From NCBI GenBank assembly GCA_016201405.1, contig JACQCZ010000014.1, positions 42,631 through 106,630 of the forward strand: a stretch of 64,000 nt of DNA. The letters are read 5' to 3'. Shown here piece after piece: positions 42,772 through 50,570 of this stretch. The DNA comes from Candidatus Acetothermia bacterium. Its GTDB lineage: Bacteria; Bipolaricaulota; Bipolaricaulia; RBG-16-55-9. A program made the translations under genes and the position numbers. Every line of letters begins with the position of its first letter. Within the stretch, counting starts at the first letter, position 1. The notes under the pieces are model-generated. The model worked only from the letters and a program-made list of their open reading frames with translations, was not told the DNA's origin and made no database searches.

Positions 42772-43860
42772 ATGGCCAAAAAAGACTACTATGCTACTCT
42801 AGGCGTCGAAAAAGACGCGCCAGCAGAAGAGATCAAAAAAGCCTATCGGCGCTTGGCAAAAAAGTATCACCCAGATGTCGCCAAGGGCGGCGGAAGCGCC
42901 GAAAAGTTTAAGCAGATCGCGGAAGCGTATGAAGTTTTATCTGATCCTGAAAAGCGGTCTCAATTCGACCGATTTGGGCACGTGGGACCGGAGCAGGGCT
43001 TCGATTTTGACTTCCGCCGGGCACGAGACACTTTTCAGGAATTCGGCTTTGGCGGCAGCTTTGAGAATATCTTTGACATTTTTTTTGGTGAAGGCGGAGT
43101 GACGCGAGCCCAGACCCGCCGCCGTAGCCAGGCTCTTCGTGGCGAAGATTTGGAATACAGACTTCGACTTACTCTTGAAGATGCAGTCCAGGGGACACGG
43201 ATGAAGATCACGGTGCCGCGCTATATTGGATGCACCCAATGCCATGGTCAGGGACAAGAGCCCGGGACAAAATCGCAAGTTTGTCCTACTTGTAATGGAC
43301 GCGGCCAAGTTGAATATCGCCGCCAGACTGTGCTAGGCAGCTTTGTCAACGTGATGGCCTGTGACCGCTGTGAGGGCAGCGGACAGATCGTTGAGCACCC
43401 CTGCAAGAAGTGCGACGGCCGTGGTCGGATCTGGGAGCAGAGCCGCATCTCGATACGAGTCCCTGAAGGTGTGGATAGCGGCTCGCGTCTGCGTCTGGCT
43501 GAAGAGGGCAACGCGGGAATCAAAGGTGGCCCGCCCGGGGATCTCTATATTGCGGTAGAGATTGCATCTCACGATGTCTTTAAACGGGATGGGGATAACC
43601 TCCACTGTCAAGTCCCCATCAGCTTCACACAAGCCGCTCTTGGAGCTGTAATTATAGTGCCTACGATCTCCGGTCAGGAAGAGATTAAAGTCCCTGCTGG
43701 CACGCAATCGGGTGAAACGATTGTTCTGCATAGCAAAGGTGTTCCCAGGCTTCGCGGTCGAGGGAATGGCGACCAGATCGTACATATTCAAGTAGTTGTT
43801 CCTCGCAAGCTTACCCGCCAACAACGAGATTTGTTAGAAAAACTTGACCTTGAGATATAA
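42772..43860 (+). CDS. dnaJ: Chaperone DnaJ (Hsp40)
   Basis: 362 residues. J domain with HPD (YHPDVAKGG) at about 30; a short G/F region; four zinc repeats [24 protein letters not shown] and CKKCDGRG; then the C-terminal substrate domains. It stimulates DnaK ATPase and delivers clients. Last gene of the CIRCE operon. Confidence 0.97.
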   Translation: MAKKDYYATLGVEKDAPAEEIKKAYRRLAKKYHPDVAKGGGSAEKFKQIAEAYEVLSDPEKRSQFDRFGHVGPEQGFDFDFRRARDTFQEFGFGGSFENIFDIFFGEGGVTRAQTRRRSQALRGEDLEYRLRLTLEDAVQGTRMKITVPRYIGCTQCHGQGQEPGTKSQVCPTCNGRGQVEYRRQTVLGSFVNVMACDRCEGSGQIVEHPCKKCDGRGRIWEQSRISIRVPEGVDSGSRLRLAEEGNAGIKGGPPGDLYIAVEIASHDVFKRDGDNLHCQVPISFTQAALGAVIIVPTISGQEEIKVPAGTQSGETIVLHSKGVPRLRGRGNGDQIVHIQVVVPRKLTRQQRDLLEKLDLEI

Positions 43861-43974
43861 TCCACCAGAGTTTGAGCCGAAGCGTATTCTCGCCCGCAGC
43901 CTGATTCTGCCGAAGCAATCACCAAGAGAGATATTGAATTGCCTGAATTTCAAGTCACCAGTGGAGGCGCAAGA

Positions 43975-44097
43975 GTGAGTGCCCAAGACCCCAATCTTCT
44001 CTCGATCACAAGAGATCAGAGCCCTCTCGAATTGATCGAGCGGATGATTGGAGCGAAACATCCAGAGGGGCATGGTCTGCTCTTAGATTACAGATGA
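43975..44097 (+). CDS. Possible small ORF after dnaJ, 40 residues
   Basis: GTG 43975 has GGAGG at 43963-43967, seven bases upstream, and opens 40 codons (ending [22 protein letters not shown]). The frame is open upstream to 43876 without ATG; a TTG at 43939 is another start. It overlaps the 3' end of rdgB on the other strand by ten bases. The family is not recognised. A remnant of a larger gene is possible. Confidence 0.35.
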   Translation: MSAQDPNLLSITRDQSPLELIERMIGAKHPEGHGLLLDYR

Positions 44098-44687
44098 TCT
44101 TCTGATGAGAGTCTGACGAGCTTGCTCTTTAATCCTTCGAGAGCTTTTCGGCGATGGCTGATCAGGTCTTTAGTTGCTTGTCCAAGCTCCCCAAGAGTTT
44201 TGGAATGGCCGCTGGGAATGAAAATGGGATCATAACCAAAGCCCTGAGTTCCTTTCGGTTCAAGGGCTATTTCGCCATGAAGAACACCATCAGAGTGCCA
44301 CTCACGTCCGTCAGAGGCCACTAGAACTGCACAACATGTGAATTGAGCCTGGCGATCTTTCTGGTGCTCAAGAAGAGCAAGAAGTTTGTGAATATTTTGA
44401 GCATCTGACGACTTTTCCCCCGCAAAGCGTGCCGAGCGAACTCCTGGGGCACCTTTTAACACCAGCACCTCAAGACCGGAATCTTCAGCAAGTACAGCAA
44501 GCCCTGTCTCATGGGAGATCTGACGAGCCTTTTTGAGAGCGTTCTCTTGGAATGTCGAGCCATCTTCATTTACTTCAGCAAATGGGCAATCTGCAAAAGT
44601 GAGCCATTCAATAGAACCAACCTCAAAAAAGAAACTCAAGATTTCTTTGATTTTACCGGGGTTTTTTGTCCCGAGAAGGATCTTCAC
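44088..44687 (-). CDS. rdgB: XTP/dITP diphosphatase (non-canonical purine NTP pyrophosphatase)
   Basis: 199 residues of the HAM1/RdgB family: [13 protein letters not shown] at the start, [66 protein letters not shown]. It hydrolyses dITP and XTP to keep them out of DNA. The start overlaps the oppF-like stop by four bases. Confidence 0.96.
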   Translation of the reverse strand: MKILLGTKNPGKIKEILSFFFEVGSIEWLTFADCPFAEVNEDGSTFQENALKKARQISHETGLAVLAEDSGLEVLVLKGAPGVRSARFAGEKSSDAQNIHKLLALLEHQKDRQAQFTCCAVLVASDGREWHSDGVLHGEIALEPKGTQGFGYDPIFIPSGHSKTLGELGQATKDLISHRRKALEGLKSKLVRLSSEDHL

Positions 44688-45775
44688 TTCGTCGTGCGAC
44701 GACCTACGATCTCCTCGACGCCGTTAAGCTGAAGCTCCTTGGCGAAATGGCAGGCTGAGAAGTGACCCTTCCCTGTGACATCTTCAAGCTTTGGAACGAG
44801 GTTCTTGCACTCTGCCCACTGATTTTTGGCGTAGTACTGACAGCGCGGGTGGAAGACGCAACCCGATGGCGGGTTGACCGGACTTGGCACGTCGCCCTCC
44901 AAGATGATGCGGTCCATCTTGTAATCGGGATCTGGAACTGGAACGGCAGAAAGGAGCGCCTCTGTGTAGGGGTGCTTTGGCATCCGGAATAGCTCTTCCG
45001 TATCGGCCATCTCTACGATCTTGCCAAGATACATGACAGCGATGCGGGTGCTGATGTGGCGTACTACGCTCAGGTCATGTGCAATAAAGAGATATGTAAG
45101 ACCGAATTCTTTTTGCAAGTCTTGGAGCAAGTTGATGACTTGGGCTTGAATCGAGACGTCTAGTGCTGACACGGGCTCATCGCAGACAATGAGCTGTGGA
45201 TCGAGTGCGAGTGCGCGAGCAATTCCGATGCGCTGCCGCTGACCACCGCTGAACTCGTGCGGATATCGCTTCATGTAGGCCGGGTTGAGACCTACCGCCT
45301 CCAGAAGCTCTCGGACGCGGGCTTCCCTCTCCTTGCCGCGCGCGACGCCGTGCACCACGAGCGGCTCTCCCACGATGTCAGCCACAGTCATGCGAGGATT
45401 CAAACTCGAGTATGGGTCCTGAAAGATGATCTGCATTTGTCGCCTAAAAGGCTTCATTTGGCGTGGTCGGAGTCTGGCCAGGTCAACGGTCTTATCATTG
45501 ATGCGGAAGAGAATGCGGCTCCCTGGATCGGGCTCGATCAGACGAAGGATCGTACGGCCTGCTGTAGTCTTGCCACAACCGGACTCGCCCACGAGTCCCA
45601 GCGTCTCGCCTTGCTTGATAAAGAAGTCGACGCCATCGACGGCTTTGACATGGGCCACAGTTCGGCGGAAGATTCCCTTTTTGACCGGGAAGAACTTCCT
45701 GAGATTTCGGACTTCGAGCAGCACGCCCTCATTCACTTGGGCGGTCTCCTTCTTCTGAGCGGTCTCTGTGGGCAT
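44684..45775 (-). CDS. Oligopeptide/dipeptide ABC transporter ATPase, OppF-like
   Basis: 363 residues. Walker [18 protein letters not shown], signature [34 protein letters not shown], and a C-terminal oligopeptide-transporter extension with a cysteine cluster ([18 protein letters not shown]). It pairs with the OppD-like gene 27 bases upstream. Permease and binding-protein genes are absent, so these ATPases must serve components encoded elsewhere. Confidence 0.92.
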   Translation of the reverse strand: MPTETAQKKETAQVNEGVLLEVRNLRKFFPVKKGIFRRTVAHVKAVDGVDFFIKQGETLGLVGESGCGKTTAGRTILRLIEPDPGSRILFRINDKTVDLARLRPRQMKPFRRQMQIIFQDPYSSLNPRMTVADIVGEPLVVHGVARGKEREARVRELLEAVGLNPAYMKRYPHEFSGGQRQRIGIARALALDPQLIVCDEPVSALDVSIQAQVINLLQDLQKEFGLTYLFIAHDLSVVRHISTRIAVMYLGKIVEMADTEELFRMPKHPYTEALLSAVPVPDPDYKMDRIILEGDVPSPVNPPSGCVFHPRCQYYAKNQWAECKNLVPKLEDVTGKGHFSACHFAKELQLNGVEEIVGRRTTK

Positions 45776-45802
45776 ACCAGTTCACTCCTTACGCAGTTTT
45801 TA

Positions 45803-46783
45803 CTAATACAGCCAGCAAGCTACTTTGTGAGCAGGTGAAAGCTCATTGAGCGGCGGCATCTCCTTGCATTGATCAAAGACGTGCGGACATCGGGTCTGGA
45901 AAGGGCATCCCTTTGGAACATTGTACGGATCCGGAACGACGCCTTTGATCGGCTTGAGACGCTCTTTCTTTGCTGTGAGAGCGGGGATTGACTCCATCAA
46001 ACCTTGCGTGTATGGGTGCTTGGGGTTGTGAAAGATCTCTTTAACGGGACCCTGCTCCACCACCTTTCCCATGTACATCACTACCACTTCGTTGGAAGTC
46101 TCTGCAACAACTCCCAGGTTGTGGGTGATCATCAACAGAGCCATGTGATACTCGGATTGCAGCTTCTTAATCAGCTCAAGAATTTGCGCCTGAATCGTCA
46201 CGTCGAGAGCTGTAGTCGGCTCGTCAGCAATCAAAAGCGTGGGGTTGCAAGAGAGGGCCATGGCAATCATGACACGCTGGCGCATTCCACCAGAGAGCTG
46301 ATGCGGATATTCATCCACGCGCTGCGCTGGAAGCGGAATTCCGACCAGACGCAACATCTCAATGGCCAGCTCGTGTGCCTGCTTCTTGTTCTTCTTCTGG
46401 TGGAGCATGATTGCTTCCATGATCTGGTTGCCGATGGTATAGACCGGGTTGAGCGAGGTCATCGGCTCTTGAAAGATCATGGCGATCTCGTTGCCGCGAA
46501 TCGAGCGGTACTGCTGGCCTTTGGGATCGAGTTTTGTCAGATCAATTGAGGTGCCATTGCGGTGGTAAATAATCTCTCCGCCAGCAATCTTGCCTGGAGG
46601 CATGGGTACGAGCCCCATGATAGAGAGAGCGGTCTGGCTCTTCCCGCAGCCGGACTCTCCCACTACTCCCAGAGTCTTCTGAGCTTCAATCGAAAAAGAG
46701 ATGCCGTCTACGGCCCGGACTACTCCATCCTCTGTATAGAAATGCGTCTTTAAATCCTTTAGCTCAATTAGCAGTTGGCCCAT
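45803..46783 (-). CDS. Oligopeptide/dipeptide ABC transporter ATPase, OppD-like
   Basis: 326 residues. Walker [19 protein letters not shown]-loop [17 protein letters not shown], signature [33 protein letters not shown], and C-terminal [15 protein letters not shown], as in OppD/DppD. Substrate (peptides, nickel or sugars) is not decidable. It lies between secG and the OppF-like gene. Confidence 0.93.
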   Translation of the reverse strand: MGQLLIELKDLKTHFYTEDGVVRAVDGISFSIEAQKTLGVVGESGCGKSQTALSIMGLVPMPPGKIAGGEIIYHRNGTSIDLTKLDPKGQQYRSIRGNEIAMIFQEPMTSLNPVYTIGNQIMEAIMLHQKKNKKQAHELAIEMLRLVGIPLPAQRVDEYPHQLSGGMRQRVMIAMALSCNPTLLIADEPTTALDVTIQAQILELIKKLQSEYHMALLMITHNLGVVAETSNEVVVMYMGKVVEQGPVKEIFHNPKHPYTQGLMESIPALTAKKERLKPIKGVVPDPYNVPKGCPFQTRCPHVFDQCKEMPPLNELSPAHKVACWLY

Positions 46784-46809
46784 GAAATCCCTCGCTTACC
46801 AGCAAGTTT

Positions 46810-47034
46810 TTATCGAACGACAGACAGGGACATTGCCAAGACCATAAAGATTGCAGCTAGCCATGCAGTCGCTGTCCGTTTTGGATCGGCCTGCTCTTCG
46901 CGTCCAAAGACTGTGTGTGAGCCTCCACCGCCAAATGCGCCTCCCAGTCCGGCGTGGCGGCTCATTTGCATCAAGATGAGGCCAACTAGAGCCAAGCTAT
47001 CCAAAACAAAGACTATGTGCAAGAGTGTTCTCAT
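46810..47034 (-). CDS. secG: Preprotein translocase subunit SecG
   Basis: 74 residues, two transmembrane helices (LHIVFVLDSLALVGLILMQ and TAWLAAIFMVLAMSLSVV) joined by the glycine-rich SRHAGLGGAFGGGGSHTVFG loop. It assists SecYEG in protein export. SD GAGGGAG precedes the ATG. TTGTGG-17-TACAAT promoter is upstream. Confidence 0.95.
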   Translation of the reverse strand: MRTLLHIVFVLDSLALVGLILMQMSRHAGLGGAFGGGGSHTVFGREEQADPKRTATAWLAAIFMVLAMSLSVVR

Positions 47035-47060
47035 TGAAAGTTCTCCCTCACTTTCGCGTC

Positions 47061-47089
47061 ATTGTAACAGAACACTTTCAGCCCCACAA
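47061..47089 (-). promoter_or_regulatory. Promoter of secG-oppD-oppF-rdgB
   Basis: Minus strand TTGTGG (47084-47089), 17-bp spacer, TACAAT (47061-47066), 27 bases before the secG start. Confidence 0.6.
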
Positions 47090-47120
47090 CTTCAGATCAT
47101 ATCACCAAAGTTGGAGACTC

Positions 47121-47837
47121 TTACAACCTTCGGACGAGGCTCCTGCCTTTCAAGAAAATGAAGCCAAAGAGAATACCTCCCAAGTGGCCAATATGACTGA
47201 CACCAGGCTCAAGATTAGGCCCAACCGTCAGAAAGAACTCTAATCCGCCAAAGAGGATCACCGCATATTTGGCCTTTATGGGAACGGCAAAATATAGATA
47301 AATTAGTTGTTCTGGAAACAACATACCAAAGGCCAACAGCAGGCCAAAAATTGCCCCTGAAGCTCCCAAGGTCACCGGGATGCATCCATCTGGGAGGGGC
47401 ATAGGCATTTGTTGGCAGATCGAGTAAACGTAATGGGGACTGATCAAGGACAGAAGTACGACTGTGATTCCGGATCCGATTCCGGCTACAAAATAGTATT
47501 TGAGAAAATATTCCGCTCCCCACACACGCTCCAACGCAGTTCCAAAGAGCCAGAGTGCCCACATGTTAAAGAGGATATGCGTGATCCCCCCATGGAGAAA
47601 CATGAATGTGACGACTTGCCAAACGACCCGGTAGGACTGTGGCGGTGCTTGCAGCGCAAATATTTGCTCAAACCAAGATATCCCACGAAGATTGAAGACG
47701 CTGAATAAATCTCCACCGGAGTTTGAAGCCCCTTGGCCTGATTGAAGCAAAACCTGAATGGCATAGACTAAAATATTTGTAAGCACAAGATACTGCGTAG
47801 CGCTGGCAAAACTAAATGGCGAACGGAAGCGATTCAT
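47121..47837 (-). CDS. Rhomboid-family intramembrane serine protease
   Basis: 238 residues, six hydrophobic helices. Catalytic Ser in LGASGAIFGLL (about 163) and His in VSHIGHLGGILFG (about 218). The conserved HGGITHILFNMWALWLFG segment at about 78 and the preceding Arg-rich loop fit a GlpG-type rhomboid. It cleaves membrane proteins within the bilayer. The start overlaps the rqcH stop by four bases. Confidence 0.94.
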   Translation of the reverse strand: MNRFRSPFSFASATQYLVLTNILVYAIQVLLQSGQGASNSGGDLFSVFNLRGISWFEQIFALQAPPQSYRVVWQVVTFMFLHGGITHILFNMWALWLFGTALERVWGAEYFLKYYFVAGIGSGITVVLLSLISPHYVYSICQQMPMPLPDGCIPVTLGASGAIFGLLLAFGMLFPEQLIYLYFAVPIKAKYAVILFGGLEFFLTVGPNLEPGVSHIGHLGGILFGFIFLKGRSLVRRL

Positions 47838-49531
47838 TCCTCCCCTTTCGGCGTTACAAAGAGAGTCCCCTCTTCTTTGGAAATCAGCACAAGTCCTGGT
47901 TTTGCCCCCTTCGGCTTCTTCAGGTATTTTACACGAGTATACAAAACTGGCACATGCGCTGAGCTGCGCCCCTTTGAATAGAATGCTGCCAGCTCGGCAG
48001 CCCGCTCCACGATTCGCTCTGGTACATCCTGCTGGCGGTTGGTGCGAAGCACAACATGCGCACCTGGCCGGTCTTTGGCGTGAAACCAGAGGTCTTCGCG
48101 GTTGGCCTCGCGGATAAGAGCGTCATTCTGTCGCCCATTCCTGCCGATGAAGATCGAGTAGCCATCTGCCACAATCTTCCTTGGACCTGAGAGAGTTGAA
48201 GTCACGCTCTGCTTTTTCGATGATTTGCCAGACTTTGGCGAGAAATCTTCACCCAAATCGAGCTCGGATTGAAGCTCTCGCAACTCATCCAATGTCTCAG
48301 TCTGTTCTAGATTGACTTGCAGATTCTCCAGATGTTCTAACTCAAGATTCAATTCGCCCAATCGCTCTGTGATCTTCTCAAGACCGCGCTTTAGTTTTTT
48401 ATAGCGCTCATAATATCGCTGGGCATTCTCAACGGCACTCATGGTGGGGTCAAGCTCAATTATCCGGTTCTTTCCAGAAAAATCTTCGAGCTCAATTTCA
48501 TTTTGTCCCTTTTTGAGCGACTGCAAATGGGACATGAGAATATCTCCTGACTCTTTTACTTCTTCGTACTTCGCAGCCTTCTCTAAATCGCGAGTGGACT
48601 GGTCACGGGCGCGCTCAATCTTCTTGATCTGCTCGTTGAGATGTTTCTGGAGCTGATGCAGCTTTTTAGCAATGGGCTCTTGTTCTCGCCCTTGATGGGC
48701 TGCATCTAGCGCCCCGGAGATACTTGAAAATCTCTCACAGCGCAGCTCTTGGTAGATTTGATATTCAAACGGCGCGCAATCAACAGGCTCATCTTCCTTC
48801 CAGTAGAGAGATGCGGCGATCTGGCCGGTCTTGAGCCTATCAAAGAATTCTTCGATTACTTTAACCAACAGCTCAAGCTCGTTTGCCGCTAACAAACCAG
48901 ATATCCTTTCGGAGTCCAAATTGGCTCTACGAAGCATCTCTTTTACAGTCCGCTGGCCGACGCCATCCAGATTTTTTGAAAGCAGTTGAACCAATGTCAG
49001 TCCATTGTTATTTTCAACAAGCACTTTCAGTTGCTCAATGCTTAACTCAAAGGGGTTAAGTTTGTATTGAGTCTGTAGAGACTCATAGTTTGTGTGATTG
49101 AGAAAAGAGCGCGTCCCGCGCTTTAAGTGAAGCGCACCAAGAATCATCGAATCTTTCAATAAAATAACATTACTGCGATTGCCAATTAACTCAGCGCGAA
49201 GCAAATAAAAATCACCACCGCGTCGGATCCAGAGATCGAGCACACGCTCTAAGCCGGACTGCTCTACTCTTTCAACAAGACCCCCTTCGAGATATTTTCG
49301 CAAGAGCATGCAAAAAGCCGATGGCATTGGCGGATTCTCATAGCTCTGTGAAGTGAGATGCGCTCGCGCATCTGCAGAGCTCGAAATTAAAACCTTGCTC
49401 TTCTCACCTGCATAGATTTGCAGCACCAAAAGATCGGGCGCTGGCTGATGAATCTTCTGCACAAAGCCGTTCAGAATATGATCTCTCAATTCTGAAATGA
49501 CGGCGTACAGGGTAATCCCTTCGAAGTGCAT
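47834..49531 (-). CDS. rqcH: NFACT-family ribosome quality control protein RqcH
   Basis: 565 residues. NFACT-N at 1-175 (HFEGITLYAVISEL, PPMPSAFCMLLRKYLEGG), helical coiled-coil middle (about 280-425), and NFACT-R at the C-terminus (WFHAKDRPGAHVVLR, ARVPVLYTRVKY-like HVPVLYTRVKYLKKPKGAKPGLVLI). RqcH adds alanine tails to nascent chains on split 50S subunits. The residue pair aligned to B. subtilis Asp97-Arg98 reads Glu95-Arg96. A perfect TATAAT ends six bases before the ATG with no SD. Confidence 0.93.
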   Translation of the reverse strand: MHFEGITLYAVISELRDHILNGFVQKIHQPAPDLLVLQIYAGEKSKVLISSSADARAHLTSQSYENPPMPSAFCMLLRKYLEGGLVERVEQSGLERVLDLWIRRGGDFYLLRAELIGNRSNVILLKDSMILGALHLKRGTRSFLNHTNYESLQTQYKLNPFELSIEQLKVLVENNNGLTLVQLLSKNLDGVGQRTVKEMLRRANLDSERISGLLAANELELLVKVIEEFFDRLKTGQIAASLYWKEDEPVDCAPFEYQIYQELRCERFSSISGALDAAHQGREQEPIAKKLHQLQKHLNEQIKKIERARDQSTRDLEKAAKYEEVKESGDILMSHLQSLKKGQNEIELEDFSGKNRIIELDPTMSAVENAQRYYERYKKLKRGLEKITERLGELNLELEHLENLQVNLEQTETLDELRELQSELDLGEDFSPKSGKSSKKQSVTSTLSGPRKIVADGYSIFIGRNGRQNDALIREANREDLWFHAKDRPGAHVVLRTNRQQDVPERIVERAAELAAFYSKGRSSAHVPVLYTRVKYLKKPKGAKPGLVLISKEEGTLFVTPKGEE

Positions 49532-49537
49532 AGAGGA

Positions 49538-49543
49538 ATTATA
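49538..49543 (-). promoter_or_regulatory. -10 hexamer abutting rqcH start
   Basis: TATAAT, six bases before ATG 49531; TTGAGT lies 19 bases further upstream. It predicts a leaderless mRNA. Confidence 0.5.
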
Positions 49544-49623
49544 TCGCTTGCAAATGCCTGAAACTCAACTCTCTGTGAGATGGTATATGAAACATAATTC
49601 ACTTTTGAAAGGGGTGATGCCAC

Positions 49624-50466
49624 ATGCTAAAGCTCAGGAGTCTCAAATTCCTAGCAATGTTGGCGTCCATCGGTGCACTCTTCGTCCTGGGAGCAACTCA
49701 GACGGCAAGTCTCGCCTCAAAAGGAACGGATGCGGGTTTGGCCATAACGCCTTGTAACGGACCGAGTAAGGTCTTTAGTCTCGATACATCGCACTCAGAG
49801 GCCAGCCTTGTAAGCGCAGTCGAGATGCGGATCGCTCCGGCAATCGCAATTGCTCAGTTGCGCTTCAACCCTCAACCTGATGAGATTCTGCTTGATCAGA
49901 ACGGACTCCTGGAGCTTCGATACAGCCAGAGTGTGATGAAGCAGTCAGAGCAGTTGCAAGTTGAAGTCTGTGGCGCTAGCCCCACACAAGTTGTCCGCGA
50001 AGCCTACTGGATCATGCACGCATCCGGACAGCTTGTCGCCCAAATGGTCAGCGCAGACAACATTAGCTGGACTTGGAAAGAGAATGGCGAGAATGTCATC
50101 CCAGGCACGCAGCTTACCGTCAAAGAGATCTCTTGCGCCGGACAGCCGCTTGTGCAGCCCATGCAGCTGATCGCCCAAGCTCAGCCGATCTGCGTCAAGG
50201 ATCCAGAAGCACTAAATAAGCTGACAGCACAAATGAACCGGGCCGCACAAGATCAGACGAGCTTCTTTGGCAAAGTCTCAACCCTGCTCTTCGGCACGAA
50301 GAAGTTTGATGAGCAGATGACAAAGCTGAACACTCAGATGCAGCAGATGTACCTCTACTCGCCATACGATGGCACAGTGCAGGGCATCACGCAGGACACG
50401 CTAAATGGCATGAACTGGATCAAGCTGCAAGTGGAAGAGTCTTCGAAAGTCTCCGTGGCCCAATAG
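49624..50466 (+). CDS. Hypothetical secreted protein, 280 residues
   Basis: The signal peptide spans about 8-32 (FLAMLASIGALFVLGATQTASLA). The mature part has four cysteines, a beta-rich middle (ILLDQNGLLELRYSQ, WIMHASGQLVAQMVSADNISWTW) and a helical C-terminal part with a Gln-rich segment (LTAQMNRAAQDQTSFFGKV, then LNTQMQQMYLYSPYDG). No known domain is recognised. SD AGGGGTGAT precedes ATG 49624. It is divergent from rqcH and isolated. The style (periplasmic, Gln/Thr-rich) is like the coiled-coil protein at 57742. Confidence 0.65.
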   Translation: MLKLRSLKFLAMLASIGALFVLGATQTASLASKGTDAGLAITPCNGPSKVFSLDTSHSEASLVSAVEMRIAPAIAIAQLRFNPQPDEILLDQNGLLELRYSQSVMKQSEQLQVEVCGASPTQVVREAYWIMHASGQLVAQMVSADNISWTWKENGENVIPGTQLTVKEISCAGQPLVQPMQLIAQAQPICVKDPEALNKLTAQMNRAAQDQTSFFGKVSTLLFGTKKFDEQMTKLNTQMQQMYLYSPYDGTVQGITQDTLNGMNWIKLQVEESSKVSVAQ

Positions 50467-50504
50467 GCTAAGAATGGCTCATGAGCCGCAAAAAAATGGC
50501 GAGT

Positions 50505-50544
50505 GGCAGAGCACTACCGTCGAGGCAAGCGACGGACCTCTGCC
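50505..50544. terminator. Two-tier hairpin between convergent genes
   Basis: Outer GGCAGAG/CTCTGCC and inner CCGTCG/CGACGG stems. It lies 38 bases past one gene and 26 bases from the other, so it is probably a shared terminator. A 12-base palindrome GGCTCATGAGCC is nearby at 50476-50487. Confidence 0.5.
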
Positions 50545-50570
50545 AATCGTCTTCTATTGATCTCTAAACT

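Noticed and set aside
45257..45838. 193-codon frame opposite the OppF/OppD-like genes
   Set aside because: Antisense shadow of clear ABC ATPases, without ribosome-binding site.
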